Position numbers and translations under genes: made by a program. Positions 37,170-46,425 of a stretch of 64,000 bases of DNA are shown here, in pieces. Location: positions 3,080,001 to 3,144,000 of the forward strand of contig NZ_CP044990.1 of assembly GCF_009017495.1 (NCBI RefSeq), written 5' to 3'. A model generated the notes under the pieces. It had not been told where the DNA came from and ran no database searches. It saw nothing but the letters and a program-made list of their open reading frames with translations. Source of the stretch: Deinococcus sp. AJ005 (GTDB lineage Bacteria; Deinococcota; Deinococci; Deinococcales; Deinococcaceae). How positions within the stretch are numbered: position 1 is the stretch's first letter; every line of letters begins with the position of its first letter.

Positions 37170-37928
37170 ATGACTCAATTCACCACTGTTTTCCGCGTTC
37201 TGCTGCTGGCCCCGCTGTGTGCCGGAGTCGCGTCCGCGCAGGTGGAGACACCCGCCAGCCCCAGCGCGTGCGGGAAACCGTCCTACGTGTTGCAGGTGGG
37301 GTCAGGCCGGGACCGGACCCCCCTGACCGTCAAGCTGAACAGCAAGGCTATCGATCTGGGCAAGCCGTATCAGGCTGCGAGCAAGAACGTGAGCGCCAGT
37401 GTCACGGACCAGAACCGGATTCAAGTGGACTGGACGCCCAAGCAACTCTCGGATGCGGGCCGCATGTACGGCGTTCCGGTGACCCTGAAGATGCTGTACG
37501 GCAGCCGGGCCACCACCCTGTTTCAGTTTGACCCGAAGAACTATCCCAACCAGCGGCAGGTGGCGGTCAAGTTCGCGGCCCCACCCCCGAACAATCTGGC
37601 CTGCGACAAGAACCTGTACACGGTGAAACTCGGTTACAGTAACGCTTTTGGCCCCTTCGAGTGGACGATTGCCGTGGACGGGAAATACTACGCCTACATC
37701 CTGGGCGACGGCGATGTGAACCTGCGCCCGTTCCTGAAGAAAGGTGCCAACAAGGTCACGCTGGGCTGGCGGGTGATCGGGGGCAGCGGCACGAACAACC
37801 TGGGCAAGAACAAAGTCGCCCAGGTCATTTCCACGGTGGACGGCAAGACCAGCAACCTGCTGACCTTCGGGTTCAAGAACACCGTGGGCAGCAGCGGAAG
37901 CAAAAGCGTGACGATCACCGTGCCATGA
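37170..37928 (+). CDS. Exported protein of unknown function
   Basis: 252 residues. A signal peptide (about 1-22, cleavage near GVASAQ) is followed by a mature beta-rich protein, with LTVKLNSKAIDLGKPYQAASKN, FDPKNYPNQRQVAVKF and a closing VTLGWRVIGGSGTNN region. Repeated short beta-strand pairs suggest a carbohydrate-binding or immunoglobulin-like sandwich, but I recognise no family. There are single Cys residues near both halves of the protein (about 31 and 146). The ATG at 37170 is the start of the signal peptide. The last 30 bases of coding sequence are duplicated 148 bp downstream at 38020. Confidence 0.68.
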   Translation: MTQFTTVFRVLLLAPLCAGVASAQVETPASPSACGKPSYVLQVGSGRDRTPLTVKLNSKAIDLGKPYQAASKNVSASVTDQNRIQVDWTPKQLSDAGRMYGVPVTLKMLYGSRATTLFQFDPKNYPNQRQVAVKFAAPPPNNLACDKNLYTVKLGYSNAFGPFEWTIAVDGKYYAYILGDGDVNLRPFLKKGANKVTLGWRVIGGSGTNNLGKNKVAQVISTVDGKTSNLLTFGFKNTVGSSGSKSVTITVP

Positions 37929-38019
37929 TGCGGGGAAGAGAATGCGCCTGCTTTTGACAGGCTGAGGCGTGGGAACTGGCGGCAGTTGGCATCCATAAAA
38001 TCGCCCCCGCCCGCCCAGT

Positions 38020-38049
38020 TTCAAGAACACCGTGGGCAGGGGCGGAAGC
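38020..38049 (+). repeat. Duplicated 3'-end segment of the preceding gene at the island edge
   Basis: 30 bases match 37872-37901 in the preceding gene at 28 positions. Immediately beyond it the base composition changes to AT-rich. It may mark the left junction of the inserted two-gene island. Confidence 0.65.
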
Positions 38050-38174
38050 TGGAGCCTAAAAAAGATGTTCAATACTTCAGGGTAAAACAAGAAGAAAATA
38101 ACTAATTCAGCGCAGTAGATTAACCATCACTAAAGGCGTCTCGCTATTTAAATACTCGAAATAAGGTTAGAGAG

Positions 38175-38663
38175 CTAATGTATCTGCTGAACCAGCCTAG
38201 TAATCTCTCCCTTATCATCCTCTGGCAAGATATAAATAGCTCTACCGGCCATATCTTCTCCTGAGTGCTTAAGATGACGTTGAAGATACTCTTGAATATT
38301 TTGTACTATAATCATATTCCTTTTCATAGCAGGATCAAGAAGTTCGCTGTTGGTCAAATAATCTTTTGCATCCTCTATAGACTTTAAAACCTCATCGGTA
38401 AAATACAGACTCTCATTCAAAATCTGCGTTATTTCGAACTTTACTAACCCTACAGATGTTGGTATTTTTGCATCTACCTTCTTTAAATAATTATTTATAA
38501 TTGCTTGTATTAAATCTTTTCTAAAGTAAAAAACAATAAATATGAATACCGTTAAAACAATCGAATAAGTTTGAAGGAAGGCCAAATTGTGAAATATTTT
38601 AACAATATAATCATTCCACAAGTTAAATAGTGGCTCCTTAATTAAGTCAAGGAATATATCCAT
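38175..38663 (-). CDS. Small membrane protein of the AT-rich island
   Basis: 162 residues. One strong transmembrane helix (about residues 33-49, TYSIVLTVFIFIVFYFR) is followed by a cytoplasmic-type helical region with IIVQNIQEYLQRHLKH. The family is not recognised. Its ATG overlaps the stop of the ATPase gene as ATGA, so they are co-translated. Codon use is AT-rich (many aaa, ata, tta), unlike every neighbour, which points to transfer. By analogy with two-gene ATPase/membrane systems it could be an effector acting on the membrane, but that is inference. Confidence 0.72.
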   Translation of the reverse strand: MDIFLDLIKEPLFNLWNDYIVKIFHNLAFLQTYSIVLTVFIFIVFYFRKDLIQAIINNYLKKVDAKIPTSVGLVKFEITQILNESLYFTDEVLKSIEDAKDYLTNSELLDPAMKRNMIIVQNIQEYLQRHLKHSGEDMAGRAIYILPEDDKGEITRLVQQIH

Positions 38664-39889
38664 CAGGGAGCTACGCCCTGGGTATATGCAATCATTTGAA
38701 TATATGCACGCATAAGCGGGTCAGTAAACTTGTATCGTTTTTTCCGACTATTACCATAGCAGATTAGAACGTTACCGCGTTCAGGAGAAGACAGCTTAGT
38801 TAAATGGCGTGCAAATTGCTGGACTTTCGCTTGTCTGCCTAAAATTCTGGAGAGTATACGTTCTAAGTCACTCGCCTGAAAATATCCATGTTCATCAGTG
38901 TTACAAATAGCACAAGCGTACAACACCTCTTTGAAGAAATTCTTCTGGTTCGCCATCGTCGCACCCTGAAAAGTGTGCCGAATAGTTTCCTTGCTGTCTT
39001 GAATAGTTTGCCCAATTGAATATTTTATAGCGGCATCGTCTAAAAAGATTTTGTCGCTTCCAATCGCCATATAACAAGCATGGTAGCAAATTTGATGAGT
39101 ATAATAAGGATATCCAGCAGATAATTCCACTATTGTAGACAAGTTTTCGTCAGATATTCTTAAATCTAGCAAGCTTAAGCCTTTAAGCACAATCTCCCTC
39201 AACTCAGCGGGTGGCATCAGAGGCATATTTACTTCTTTTAGATTTCTTCTGATAGATTCATGCTGTCCTACTAAACTATTCACGTCGTCACTTACTCCAA
39301 CGATTATTATTTTGATATTTTGGTGAGCGTCCGAGACGTTTTTAATAACATCAGCAAAAAGCTTTTTATCGAACCGAGAATCCAGTCTATCAAACTCATC
39401 AAGTATGATTACTACTTTATCAACTCTAATGTTTGAAAGAGTCCGAACTATCTCTCTCGACGTATATGTATAATCATCTTTAATGATGGAAGAAAGTCGT
39501 GTATATCCATCTAGTCTCGCAGCCGGTCTCTGACTCCTATCCTCGCCCACCATAAATCGATTGGGAATTTTTATCTCTTGGAAAATCTTTTTCCACACTT
39601 CTTCAAAGTCGTCTTGCGAATAACAGCTATGCTTAGCTACAATCAAATCCTTCGCCGTCTGTGATGCCTCAAGTATTATTTTTAAAATATTGATTAGAGA
39701 TGTTTTTCCGACGCCCCTTTCTCCATACAAGATTCCGTGCATGCCCCTTAAATCTAAAACTTGCCATAAAGAAGCCAGTTGCTCCAATCGTCCAGCAAAT
39801 AGACTTCTATCTTCTACAGGTGATGCGGGCGTGAAAACTTTTGCCAACTTTTGATATTTTTCACTATGTGTCATATATATTTTTACCAA
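38663..39889 (-). CDS. Orc1/STAND-like AAA ATPase of the AT-rich island
   Basis: 408 residues. After DRSLFAGRLEQLASLW come Walker A GERGVGKTS (about 57-65), Walker B KVVIILDEFDRLDSR (about 156), a sensor 1-like strand IKIIIVGVSDD and a C-terminal winged helix ending RYKFTDPLMRAYIQM. This architecture is shared by Orc1/Cdc6-like and STAND ATPases, which often act as switches in defence or replication. An alternative start is the ATG at 39874. The gene is AT-rich, contrasts sharply with nrdJ 25 bases beyond, and overlaps the membrane-protein gene. The target is unknown. Confidence 0.8.
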   Translation of the reverse strand: MVKIYMTHSEKYQKLAKVFTPASPVEDRSLFAGRLEQLASLWQVLDLRGMHGILYGERGVGKTSLINILKIILEASQTAKDLIVAKHSCYSQDDFEEVWKKIFQEIKIPNRFMVGEDRSQRPAARLDGYTRLSSIIKDDYTYTSREIVRTLSNIRVDKVVIILDEFDRLDSRFDKKLFADVIKNVSDAHQNIKIIIVGVSDDVNSLVGQHESIRRNLKEVNMPLMPPAELREIVLKGLSLLDLRISDENLSTIVELSAGYPYYTHQICYHACYMAIGSDKIFLDDAAIKYSIGQTIQDSKETIRHTFQGATMANQKNFFKEVLYACAICNTDEHGYFQASDLERILSRILGRQAKVQQFARHLTKLSSPERGNVLICYGNSRKKRYKFTDPLMRAYIQMIAYTQGVAP

Positions 39890-39913
39890 TAGAAATATAA
39901 ATATTCATCTACT

Positions 39914-42900
39914 TTACCCGCACTTGCTATAGCCGCACGCCTGGCACTTCAAACAACCCTCTTCACGAATCACGGCCCGCTCCTCGCAGACGGGGCAGCG
40001 TTCGCGGGTTGCGCCGTCCATCCCCTCAACGCTGACGCCGCTGCCTCCGGCCAGGGGCGGCAGGCCCGCCGCTTCCTGCACGGCAATCTGCCCGGCGGCC
40101 ATGTCCTTCTGGAAGGTTTCCAGCGCCACGGCGATCAGGTCGGCCTTGCTGCCCACCAGTCGCCCGTTGTAGCTGCCGTACAGCCCGCCGTTGATGCCGC
40201 GCAGGGTCTTGATCAGCGCCTGGGCCGGAACGCCGTGCTGGAGGGCAATGGACACCACGCGCCCCAGCGCCTCGCTGTCTGCGTTGGCCTCGTCGCCCGC
40301 GCGCCCGCTGATGACCATGACCTCCACCGGCTTGCCGTTCAGGTGGTTGACCGTGACCAGGAACGAGCGCCGATGTCCGCTGGTGGGATCGGTCAGCTTG
40401 ACCATGTCGGTGATGCCAGAGAGGCGGGCGGGACGGTCATATTGCGGCTTGGCGGGCGCGGAAGGCTGCGGCTTGCTGGCAACGGGGGCAGCGGGAGCGG
40501 CGACAGGCTGTGCAGGGGCATCCTGTTCAGACACCGTCTCGCCCATCACTTCAGCGGCGGCCTGCGCGGGGGCGTCCTCGGTCTTCTCTTCTTTGGTCTT
40601 GCTGGTACTCAGCACCTGAAACTGGCGCGAGCCGTCGCGGTAGACCGTGATGCCCTTGCAGCCGGTGCGGTACGCCTCGCTGTAGGCGTCCTGCACGTCC
40701 TGCACGGTGGCGTCGTTGGGCAGGTTGATGGTCTTGGACAGGCTGTTGCCCGCGAATCCATCGGCATCAAAGGCCCGCTGCACGGTGCCCTGCATCCGCA
40801 CATGATCCTGCGGCGCGATGTCGTGGGCGCACACGAAGACCTGCTGGAGCGCGTCGGGGATAAAGGGCAGGCCCACTACGCTGCCGTGGTTCTCGCTGAC
40901 GGCTTCCGTGACCTTGTCCCAGTCCCAGCCGCCGTCCTTCTGTACGCCGTCGGGGGCCGGGTAGGTTTCCAGCAGCTCCACGAAGAGGGGGGCCAGCAGC
41001 GCCCGGTACTCGCTGCCGATCTTGCGCCAGATAAAGGGCGAGAACACAGGTTCAATGCCGGAGCTAACGCCCATCAGCATGGAGGTGGTGCCGGTGGGGG
41101 CCACGGTCAGCACCGCCACGTTGCGCCGGGGCGGGTGCGGCATCTTGGCCTCGTTGCGGGTGTAGACCGGGTAGACGCCGCGCTCCTCGCCCAGGCGTTC
41201 GCTCTCGGCCACTGCTTCCTCGCGCAGCGCCGACATGATTTCCATGATCGTCTCGCGGCCCGCCTCGTTGTCGTAGCGCAGCCCCAGCTTGATCAGCGCG
41301 TCGGCCAGACCCATCACGCCCAGGCCCAGGCGGCGCAAATCCTGACTGGCCACCCGGTTGTCCTCCAGCGCAAACACGTTCACGTCCAGCACGTCGTCCA
41401 GAAAACGCACGCAGGTACGGACATCGGCCCGGAAGGTGGCGTAATCGAAGCGGCTGTTGTCTACGTAGGCCGCGAGGTTGATTGCGCCCAGATCACAGGG
41501 TTCTCCAATGGTAAGTGGAATCTCGCCGCAGGGATTCGTACTCCGAATCTCGTACCGCTCCCCCAGGTTCTTGAGGGCGCTGAATTCGTTCACGCGGTCA
41601 TTGAAGATCAGGCCGGGTTCGCCGGTACTCCACGCATGCTGCGCGATCTGATCCCACAGCCATGCGGCGGGAATGCCGCTCTGGGCGTTCTTGCCTTTGC
41701 CTGTGCTGTAGACGGGCACGCCGCGCGCACCGTCCTGGGCGCGGTCTGGCAATTCGGGGAACTGACCGTCAAAGCTGCCCTCCTGCGCCGCGAGGTAATA
41801 CTTGCCCGGCACTTCCTGCGCGGTCATGGGCCACACGCCGCCCGCCTGAAGGGTGTCCCAGAACTTCTCCGTGATCAGAATGGAGATGTTGAAGGTGCTG
41901 ATGTCCCCCTCGGATGCCTCGCGGTCCAGATCCTTGGCGGTCAGGAAATCCAGCACGTCCGCGTGCGCGATGGAGATGGTGGCCATCCCAGCGCCGCGCC
42001 GCGTGCCGCCCTGCCGCACGACACGCAAGACAGGCGCATACACGAAGCGCAACGTGTTGATCGGCCCCGCATCCTCCGCGCCCCGGTTGGCCCACTCCAG
42101 GAAGTTGTCGAAGATCTCCATCAGAAAGCTGACCGGGCCGCTGCTGGTGCCGCCCGAACCCTTGATCGGCGCACCCTCGGCGCGCATCTCGGACAGATCC
42201 AGGCGGGGTTCCAGGTTCAGCTTGGCGTCCTCGGCCACCTTGCGGGCCGCGTCCACGATACCGCCCATGTCGTCGGGGACGCTCTGCACGCCCTCGGGCA
42301 ACGCACGCACGATCTGCACGCCGTTGGCGCGGGCCAGCGCCACCAGCTCCGGCGCAATCGCCTGACCGTAGACCACGCGCGTCCAGTTGCGAACGGCCAC
42401 TGGCTGCTTGTCGCCGTCCGGCTGGGTGGGTGGGCGCATCAAGCCCTGAATAAAGTCGGTCACGTCAGCATGGGCAGCGGCCATGTAGACCCAGCCACGC
42501 ACACCCGCATCGGGGCGGCTGCCCTCGGCGCGGGGACGGTACACGTCCAGATTCACGCCGTTGCCGCCGCCCACTTTCGTCACCAGCGCCAGTTTCTTGG
42601 CTACTTCCATCACGCCCTCGAAGGAGGCGGGATCGTTTTCGGTTGCGCCCTGCACGAAGCAGTTCAAGACGTTGCCATGCTGCGTTCCGGCCCCTGCCAG
42701 CACGCGCCCGCCGGGGCAGAACTTCTTGCCCGCCATCAGGTCGTAATACTTCTGCGCCCACGCCAGCCGCGCTTCGGGCTTCTCCGCTCCGGCCACCCAG
42801 TTCGCGATCCGCCGGAACATGCCGCCAATATCGCCGTCGCTGGGCTGCAAATACTGCCGCTTAGCGATGTGCTGGGCGTTCTCGTCGAAAGTGGTCAGCG

Positions 42901-42922
42901 GCTGGGCATCGAGAATGGTCAT
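39914..42922 (-). CDS. nrdJ: Adenosylcobalamin-dependent (class II) ribonucleotide reductase
   Basis: 1002 residues. It reduces ribonucleotides to deoxyribonucleotides using B12 to make a thiyl radical. Visible motifs are KFCPGGRVLAGAG, GNVLNCFV (one cysteine of the reducing pair), VGGGNGVNLDVYRPRAEG and STNPCGEIPLTIGEPCDLGA with the radical Cys, Asn and Glu. The C-terminus has a Pro/Ala linker of about 50 residues and then a zinc-ribbon-like CPVC...CLKCQACGYSKCG. AAGGAG lies 7 bases before the ATG. No class I genes are nearby. Two palindromes upstream at 43076 and 43105 are possible regulator sites. Confidence 0.95.
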   Translation of the reverse strand: MTILDAQPLTTFDENAQHIAKRQYLQPSDGDIGGMFRRIANWVAGAEKPEARLAWAQKYYDLMAGKKFCPGGRVLAGAGTQHGNVLNCFVQGATENDPASFEGVMEVAKKLALVTKVGGGNGVNLDVYRPRAEGSRPDAGVRGWVYMAAAHADVTDFIQGLMRPPTQPDGDKQPVAVRNWTRVVYGQAIAPELVALARANGVQIVRALPEGVQSVPDDMGGIVDAARKVAEDAKLNLEPRLDLSEMRAEGAPIKGSGGTSSGPVSFLMEIFDNFLEWANRGAEDAGPINTLRFVYAPVLRVVRQGGTRRGAGMATISIAHADVLDFLTAKDLDREASEGDISTFNISILITEKFWDTLQAGGVWPMTAQEVPGKYYLAAQEGSFDGQFPELPDRAQDGARGVPVYSTGKGKNAQSGIPAAWLWDQIAQHAWSTGEPGLIFNDRVNEFSALKNLGERYEIRSTNPCGEIPLTIGEPCDLGAINLAAYVDNSRFDYATFRADVRTCVRFLDDVLDVNVFALEDNRVASQDLRRLGLGVMGLADALIKLGLRYDNEAGRETIMEIMSALREEAVAESERLGEERGVYPVYTRNEAKMPHPPRRNVAVLTVAPTGTTSMLMGVSSGIEPVFSPFIWRKIGSEYRALLAPLFVELLETYPAPDGVQKDGGWDWDKVTEAVSENHGSVVGLPFIPDALQQVFVCAHDIAPQDHVRMQGTVQRAFDADGFAGNSLSKTINLPNDATVQDVQDAYSEAYRTGCKGITVYRDGSRQFQVLSTSKTKEEKTEDAPAQAAAEVMGETVSEQDAPAQPVAAPAAPVASKPQPSAPAKPQYDRPARLSGITDMVKLTDPTSGHRRSFLVTVNHLNGKPVEVMVISGRAGDEANADSEALGRVVSIALQHGVPAQALIKTLRGINGGLYGSYNGRLVGSKADLIAVALETFQKDMAAGQIAVQEAAGLPPLAGGSGVSVEGMDGATRERCPVCEERAVIREEGCLKCQACGYSKCG

Positions 42923-43229
42923 GGCGGAACTCCTTGGAATGGGGGGCGAACAGGAAATGGACGGCAGCAGACACTCTCACCTTCCCGTGGGGCGGCGAGT
43001 TTGCAGGGAGCTAAGAACTCAGATGAGTATGCGGTGTCCGGCTAGGGCCTGACTGTACCACTGGCCCCCAGCGGGTACAAGGGCTTGTATCCACCTTCCA
43101 GAAGTTGTACAAGATACGGCGTTTCTTATCCTTCTACAGAGACCATCAAAACAGCCGTAATAGACGCCGAAACGACACCTTATTCGCATTGCTGCCGTTC
43201 AGCAGAGCCAAACAGAAGTCCAGACCGCC
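42923..43229 (-). promoter_or_regulatory. nrdJ upstream region with two palindromes
   Basis: 307 bases without a gene. TACAAGGGCTTGTA (43076-43089, 6-bp arms) and TTGTACAA (43105-43112) lie 26 bp apart centre to centre, like paired operator sites. Class II reductases are usually controlled by NrdR, but the sequences are not a clear match to its box as I know it. A larger imperfect palindrome (gtacc...gggtac) overlaps the first at 43054-43079. No cobalamin riboswitch core was found. Confidence 0.4.
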
Positions 43230-44198
43230 TCAGCCCTGCTCCTCAGCCTTGGCGTCCCGCTCCATCAGACTGGTGATACCGGTCTCCAGGGTCCACGCAC
43301 CCGACGCCACCCGCGCTACCGCACGCACGATGGGCAGATCGTGGCCGTGCGCCGTGGCCCAGGCGTCCAGCAGGCCCGCCGTCCGCAGGCCCTCCACCAC
43401 CTGTCCGCCGTGGCCGGGCTGCTGACCGCGTGCAATGGCCTCGCCCGCCGAGCGGTTGCGGCTGAGGGGGCTGGTGGCGGTGGCGAACAGATCGCCCAAC
43501 CCGCTCAGACCGTACACGGTGTCCTCCTGCGCGCCCAGGGCCAGGAGGTAACGGCGCATCTCGCGCAGGCCACGGGTGATCAAAGCGGACTTGGCGTTGT
43601 CGCCCAGTTCCAGACCGTCCACCAGACCGGCGGCCAGCGCCATCACGTTTTTCAGGACGCCGCCCAGCTCCACGCCCACCTCGTCGCTGCTGGTGTACAC
43701 GCGCAGGGCCGGGGACATCAGGGCCGACTGCACCGCCAGGGCCAACGCCTGATCCGAACTGGCCACCACCGTGGCGGCAGGCAACCCCCGCCCAATCTCC
43801 GAGGCGAGGTTGGGACCGCTCAGCACAGCCACACGCGTAAACCCCATCTGGCGGGCCAGAGTGCTGAGTTGCCCGCCATCCGGCGCGAGGCCCTTGGCGC
43901 ACAGCACCACGCCCAGCTTGCGCGGCAACCCCTCCAGCAATTCCGGCACGCCCACGCTGGGCACCACCACCAGTGCAAAGTCGGCCCCATCCACCGCTTC
44001 TGCAAGGTCAGAGGTGAAACGCAGGGCTTCCGGCAGTGGCACGCCAGGCAGATAATCGGTATTCATGCGGGTCTGCGTCAGTTCGGCCACCAGCTCAGGC
44101 CGCCGCGCCCACAGGATCACGTCCTGCCCGCGCCGCGCCGCGCCTACTGCCAGCGCCGTGCCCCAGCCACCCGCCCCCAGGATCGAGAGTGCGCTCAT
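43230..44198 (-). CDS. gpsA: Glycerol-3-phosphate dehydrogenase [NAD(P)+]
   Basis: 322 residues. It reduces dihydroxyacetone phosphate to sn-glycerol 3-phosphate for phospholipid synthesis. The nucleotide-binding motif is [19 protein letters not shown], followed by [37 protein letters not shown] in two parts, and the catalytic Lys region [33 protein letters not shown] is diagnostic. Its ATG overlaps the stop of the upstream methyltransferase as ATGA. Confidence 0.96.
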   Translation of the reverse strand: MSALSILGAGGWGTALAVGAARRGQDVILWARRPELVAELTQTRMNTDYLPGVPLPEALRFTSDLAEAVDGADFALVVVPSVGVPELLEGLPRKLGVVLCAKGLAPDGGQLSTLARQMGFTRVAVLSGPNLASEIGRGLPAATVVASSDQALALAVQSALMSPALRVYTSSDEVGVELGGVLKNVMALAAGLVDGLELGDNAKSALITRGLREMRRYLLALGAQEDTVYGLSGLGDLFATATSPLSRNRSAGEAIARGQQPGHGGQVVEGLRTAGLLDAWATAHGHDLPIVRAVARVASGAWTLETGITSLMERDAKAEEQG

Positions 44199-44956
44199 TC
44201 CTCAGCCCAGGCAAAGACCCACACGCGCGGTACATCGGGCATGGGCGGGGCGTAATCGGGGTATTCCACGATTTCCCAGCGGGCAAAACCCGCCGCCCGC
44301 AGCGGTTCCTCCAGATCGGCGGGGTCATAGCCACGTTCGCGGTGGGTTTCGACGAACTCGCGCAGATCGCCGCCTTCCTCTATGCGGCAGAACGCCTGCA
44401 CCACGCCCAGATCGGCTCCGGCGTCGTGGTGGTGGGACCAGTGGTAATGCACCTCGCCGCCGCCGGGCAACGGGGCCAGCCCTTCTATGGCGTCGCCCTC
44501 CCACAGCTCGCGCACGCCCAGCCGGGTGTTCACGTCAAAGGCCAGCAGGCCGCCGGGTTTCAGGTGCGCCCGCGCGCGCGTCAGGGCCGCTGCCAGGTCT
44601 TCAAGACTCAGCAGGTTATTCAGGCTGTCGAAAACGCAGGTGATCAGGTCAAAACGCCCTGGGAGGGCAAAGGTCCGCAGATCACTTGCCACGAACTCCA
44701 CCTCCGGCTGCCGCACCCGTGCCTCGCGCAGCATGTCCTCGCTACCGTCCAGGCCAGTCACGCGCAGGCCCGCCGCTGTCAGTTCGCGCGTAAAGCCCCC
44801 GGTGCCGCAGGCGAGGTCCAGCGCTGCCGCATCTGCCAGTTCCAGCCCCCCGTCGCGGGCATAGGTCAACACGAAATCAGCCCAGTGGTCGTACTCCACG
44901 TCTGCCATGATCGCGTCGTACACGGCGGCGAGGGCGGTAAACGGTGGGCGCTGCAT
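44195..44956 (-). CDS. Class I SAM-dependent methyltransferase
   Basis: 253 residues. The Rossmann methyltransferase core has motif [16 protein letters not shown], the acidic residue of motif II in [11 protein letters not shown], then [24 protein letters not shown] and [13 protein letters not shown]. The substrate is not evident; small-molecule methyltransferases of the UbiE/CcrM-unrelated 'YjhP-like' sort look similar. A C-terminal aromatic-rich region ([20 protein letters not shown]) is usual for the group. It is translationally coupled to gpsA by a 4-base overlap. Confidence 0.87.
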   Translation of the reverse strand: MQRPPFTALAAVYDAIMADVEYDHWADFVLTYARDGGLELADAAALDLACGTGGFTRELTAAGLRVTGLDGSEDMLREARVRQPEVEFVASDLRTFALPGRFDLITCVFDSLNNLLSLEDLAAALTRARAHLKPGGLLAFDVNTRLGVRELWEGDAIEGLAPLPGGGEVHYHWSHHHDAGADLGVVQAFCRIEEGGDLREFVETHRERGYDPADLEEPLRAAGFARWEIVEYPDYAPPMPDVPRVWVFAWAEE

Positions 44957-45149
44957 GGGGGGAAGTATAGAGTCGGCCCCCGGTCCAGATGCCCCCCTGC
45001 ATCAAGGCCGCGTCAGGTTTCCGGCGCAAATCTACCCTGCGTGAGCCGGCCATGAGCTGAGCGGGAAGGCTTTTGCTGTAGCCACACCTGCCCCTTCCCG
45101 CTACGGTAGGGGGATCAACTCTGTATCCCATCCCACTGGAGGTCCACCC

Positions 45150-45611
45150 ATGAACAAGTTTCTGATTCCCCTCGCCCTCGGCACCCTCACCCTCAGCGCC
45201 TGCACCCTGGCGGGCAACCCCACCAAGAAGGACGTGACCGGACAGATTCGCGGTTTCGCAGCCAACCAGAATCTGGGACTGGCGCTGGTGGGCTTCAACG
45301 ACGGCAAGTACACCGCCGACGGCACTGAGAGTCAAGTCATCGACAAGTTCCTGACCGGCGGTTTTGCGCTGGACCTGCCCAGCAACGTGCCCTACGGTAC
45401 CTACCGCGTGATCGTGTTCCGCGACGCCAACAACAACAACCGTTACGACGCGGGCGACACCGTACTGAGCAAGGACAATGGCAAGCGGCTGGCGCTGGCC
45501 CAGAACGACAACCAGTTCTTCGCGGGAACCAAAAAGGGCTGGAATCTCGTCAGCTCCGATGGCAACGTACAGACCACCGTGCTGAACAACTACGATCTGG
45601 ACGCTCAATAA
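45150..45611 (+). CDS. Small lipoprotein with EF-hand-like loop
   Basis: 153 residues. It has a lipoprotein signal with lipobox LSAC (Cys about 18) and a beta-rich mature part of about 135 residues. FRDANNNNRYDAGDTVL (about 89-105) is a calcium-loop-like DxNxN motif close to those of the paired lipoproteins at 17513 and 18142, suggesting a shared domain type. GGAGG lies 9 bases before the ATG. Upstream at 45061-45101 are 9-bp inverted arms (gcgggaagg / ccttcccgc) of unknown role. A terminator follows. Confidence 0.78.
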   Translation: MNKFLIPLALGTLTLSACTLAGNPTKKDVTGQIRGFAANQNLGLALVGFNDGKYTADGTESQVIDKFLTGGFALDLPSNVPYGTYRVIVFRDANNNNRYDAGDTVLSKDNGKRLALAQNDNQFFAGTKKGWNLVSSDGNVQTTVLNNYDLDAQ

Positions 45612-45631
45612 GCAAATGAAGCGACGAAACG

Positions 45632-45656
45632 GGGAGGCCACGCGCCTCCCTTTTTT
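45632..45656 (+). terminator. Terminator of the small lipoprotein gene
   Basis: Perfect arms gggaggc / gcctccc, 5-base loop, six T. The convergent DUF1802 gene ends against it. Confidence 0.9.
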
Positions 45657-46231
45657 CATGCCCTCAGCAAACGCTCCAGTTCTTCTCGCCGCGCCTGCAA
45701 TTCATCCTCGGCCACCACTGCCTCGCCCGTTTCCACCTGCACGTCGCCCAGCGGCACCCAACTGACACAGCCCAGCAGGTCCGGCGTTTCCGTCAATGTC
45801 AGCGGCGCACTCAGCGGACGCACCCGCAGCAACAGGGCGTGAATCCAGGGGCGACCCCGGTAATGGAACCGCCGTTCGATGGCCCCAGCGTTCAGCGCTT
45901 GCAAGGGTTCCAGACGGAGGGCTGCCGCCAGCGACTCCACCTTCTGCACGGCCACCACCTCGGCCAGCGCGGGCAGGACGATCTGACCAGGGGCAGGGTC
46001 CGGGCGAAGCAAAGGCTGATAATCGGGCTGCAACTCGGCGGCATTCTGGTGCAGAAAGGTGGGATACAGCAGAAACTGGCGGTGTTCGACTTCAAAGCCG
46101 TCGTGCGTTTCCATGATGCCGCCCTTGCGGAGCAGCACCGACAGGCGGCCCGTGGTCAGGAGCTGGCACTGGGCGTCCCATTCCTTGAGGGCGCTGAGCG
46201 GCTGGGACGGGGGATTGTGGGGGCGGGTCAT
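45656..46231 (-). CDS. DUF1802 family protein
   Basis: 191 residues. The start LSALKEWDAQCQLLTTGRLSV is followed by the signature LLRKGGIMETHDGFEVEHRQ and FLLYPTFLHQ, all typical of DUF1802. The family's function is unknown; the Arg-Lys-Gly-Gly-Ile and Tyr-Pro-Thr motifs are its most conserved parts. It is soluble and transcribed alone. The last 14 residues are acidic/basic and helical. Confidence 0.9.
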   Translation of the reverse strand: MTRPHNPPSQPLSALKEWDAQCQLLTTGRLSVLLRKGGIMETHDGFEVEHRQFLLYPTFLHQNAAELQPDYQPLLRPDPAPGQIVLPALAEVVAVQKVESLAAALRLEPLQALNAGAIERRFHYRGRPWIHALLLRVRPLSAPLTLTETPDLLGCVSWVPLGDVQVETGEAVVAEDELQARREELERLLRA

Positions 46232-46376
46232 GGGGAGAGGGTAACGCGGGTGGGGTTGCAGAACGTCCCTGGATCGAGAGGGAAGCGGGCAACCAACCTG
46301 AACAGTGGCTCACCTTCCCAATCCACCCCAGCTTGCGCGTGGGCTGGGGCGTGGCGAAGCAGCAAAGTAATGAAAG

Positions 46377-46405
46377 CGGGCCACTTCCAGTTAAGGAGCG
46401 GCCCG
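46377..46405 (-). terminator. Terminator of the pseudopilin gene
   Basis: Arms cgggcc / ggcccg, extended by further pairs, are followed on the minus strand by ctttcatta, 21 bases past the stop at 46426. Confidence 0.75.
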
Positions 46406-46425
46406 TTTATATAGGCACGAGCTGT

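Noticed and set aside
40235..43045. 936-codon open frame antisense to nrdJ
   Set aside because: A shadow of a high-G+C gene. Its sequence is low-complexity (His/Gln/Gly/Arg-rich) with no family resemblance, and nrdJ on the other strand is unmistakable.
42923..43229. Cobalamin riboswitch upstream of nrdJ
   Set aside because: Fragments such as gggaaggtgag were noticed, but the B12-box core and its spacing are absent.
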